Below, in pieces: positions 63,426 through 64,000 of a DNA stretch of 64,000 nt; the first letter of the stretch is position 1, and every line of letters starts with the position of its first letter. The stretch covers positions 1-64,000 of the forward strand of contig CAKPGR010000001.1 of the NCBI GenBank assembly GCA_934155005.1. The letters run 5' to 3'. The position numbers and the translations under genes are program-made. The stretch comes from an uncultured Bacilli bacterium (GTDB lineage: Bacteria > Bacillota_I > Bacilli_A > RF39 > UBA660). The notes under the pieces are model-generated. The model saw only the letters and a list, made by a program, of their open reading frames with translations, made no database searches and was not told where the DNA came from.

Positions 63426-64000
63426 ATGGATAGAATAGTTGAAAAAAATATAGTCCAAGAAGTAAAAGATTCTTTTTTGGAATATTCAATGAGTGTTATA
63501 GTAGCTCGTGCTATTCCTGATTTAAGAGATGGTTTAAAACCTGTACACAGAAGAATTTTATATTCAATGTATGAATCAGGATATACCTTTGATAAACCAC
63601 ATCGTAAAAGTGCTAGAATTGTTGGAGATGTTATGGGAAAATATCATCCACACGGAGATTCTTCAATATATGATGCGATGGTACGTATGGCTCAACCATT
63701 TAGTTTTAGACATATGTTGATAGACGGACATGGTAATTTTGGAAATTTAGATGGTGATGGAGCTGCAGCTATGCGTTATACAGAAGCCCGTTTATCTAAA
63801 TTATCATTAGAAATGGTTAGAGATATTAATAAAAATACAGTTAATTTTATTCCAAACTTTGATGAAACAGAAAAAGAACCTCAAATTCTACCTAGTAGAT
63901 TTCCTAATATTTTAGTAAATGGTTCAATGGGAATTGCTGTTGGTATGGCAACAAATATACCACCTCATAATTTAGGAGAAGTAATAGATGGTTGCGTAGC
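63426..64000 (+). CDS. gyrA: DNA gyrase subunit A, partial (N-terminal)
   Basis: Open to the window edge from ATG 63426, four bases after AGGAGG. 191 residues visible: [23 protein letters not shown]-binding [10 protein letters not shown], and the catalytic Tyr in [12 protein letters not shown]. The quinolone region is wild type: [13 protein letters not shown] keeps Ser and Asp at the positions of Escherichia coli Ser83 and Asp87. Confidence 0.98.
   Translation, partial: MDRIVEKNIVQEVKDSFLEYSMSVIVARAIPDLRDGLKPVHRRILYSMYESGYTFDKPHRKSARIVGDVMGKYHPHGDSSIYDAMVRMAQPFSFRHMLIDGHGNFGNLDGDGAAAMRYTEARLSKLSLEMVRDINKNTVNFIPNFDETEKEPQILPSRFPNILVNGSMGIAVGMATNIPPHNLGEVIDGCV

Noticed and set aside
1..64000. 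Alternative genetic code (TGA as Trp), common in cell-wall-less relatives
   Set aside because: Trp is TGG in conserved positions, and the UbiA and AbiEi genes end in TGA at the expected lengths.
1..64000. tRNA or rRNA genes
   Set aside because: No GGTTCGAATCC-like TpsiC arm or rRNA stretch was found in any gap between genes.

Overview
The window comes from the chromosome of a very AT-rich Gram-positive bacterium related to the Bacilli, possibly an Erysipelotrichia-like or other gut Bacilli lineage. Evidence is strong AGGAGG/GGTGAT ribosome binding sites, the classic rpmH-rnpA-yidC-jag-mnmE-mnmG-rsmG / dnaA-dnaN-recF-gyrB-gyrA origin order, a T-box riboswitch, an agr quorum-sensing locus and a ComK homologue. 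Tryptophan is TGG and several genes end in TGA, so the standard bacterial code applies. The species cannot be named from the sequence alone.

Layout. 1-16.6 kb, all on the minus strand, is a surface-polysaccharide locus: a cell-wall-binding repeat protein cut by the window edge, seven glycosyltransferase-type proteins, a pyruvyltransferase fused to an iron-sulfur FrhB-like enzyme, a GtrA-like flippase, a polyprenyl-phosphate phosphoribosyltransferase (UbiA family) with a HAD phosphatase, and a two-gene ABC-2 exporter. 16.7-22 kb holds gmk and small accessory genes: a repeat protein, a bPH-domain protein, two CotF-like proteins, an MFS transporter and a KilA-N protein. 22-25.6 kb holds secA, hpf and csp.

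25.6-29.3 kb is a complete agr system. agrB and a 39-residue agrD lie on the plus strand and converge on agrC-agrA on the minus strand across one shared terminator. A pair of 9-bp direct repeats with exact 12-bp spacing, the spacing expected for a LytTR regulator, lies between the divergent csp and agrB genes. An orphan AbiEi-like gene follows. 29.3-36 kb carries a Ca2+ P-type ATPase, a thioredoxin-like protein, an Abi_2 gene, a CwlD-type amidase, a small HTH regulator, a methyltransferase and a lipoprotein. 36-45.6 kb is the rpsI-rplM-truA-(ecfA2-ecfA1) block with no ecfT in its usual place, then ftsH, tilS, ung, rsmA, a 3D-domain protein and tatD. 46-50 kb holds metG with its T-box, a SpoVT/AbrB-type regulator and a CBS-containing Mn pyrophosphatase. 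50-56.7 kb is rsmG-mnmG-mnmE-jag-yidC-rnpA-rpmH.

56.7-58.6 kb is a two-part oriC flanking dnaA, with TTTTCCAC(A/T) DnaA boxes on both sides and an A+T-only stretch before dnaN. To its right dnaN, comK, recF, gyrB and the start of gyrA run away from the origin. Most genes left of the origin are on the minus strand and all genes right of it on the plus strand, as expected for leading-strand bias. The most interesting items are the split convergent agr locus with its own peptide and candidate operator, comK inserted between dnaN and recF, a degenerate ECF ATPase pair, and the pyruvyltransferase/FrhB fusion in a locus with a probable lipid-linked pentose pathway.
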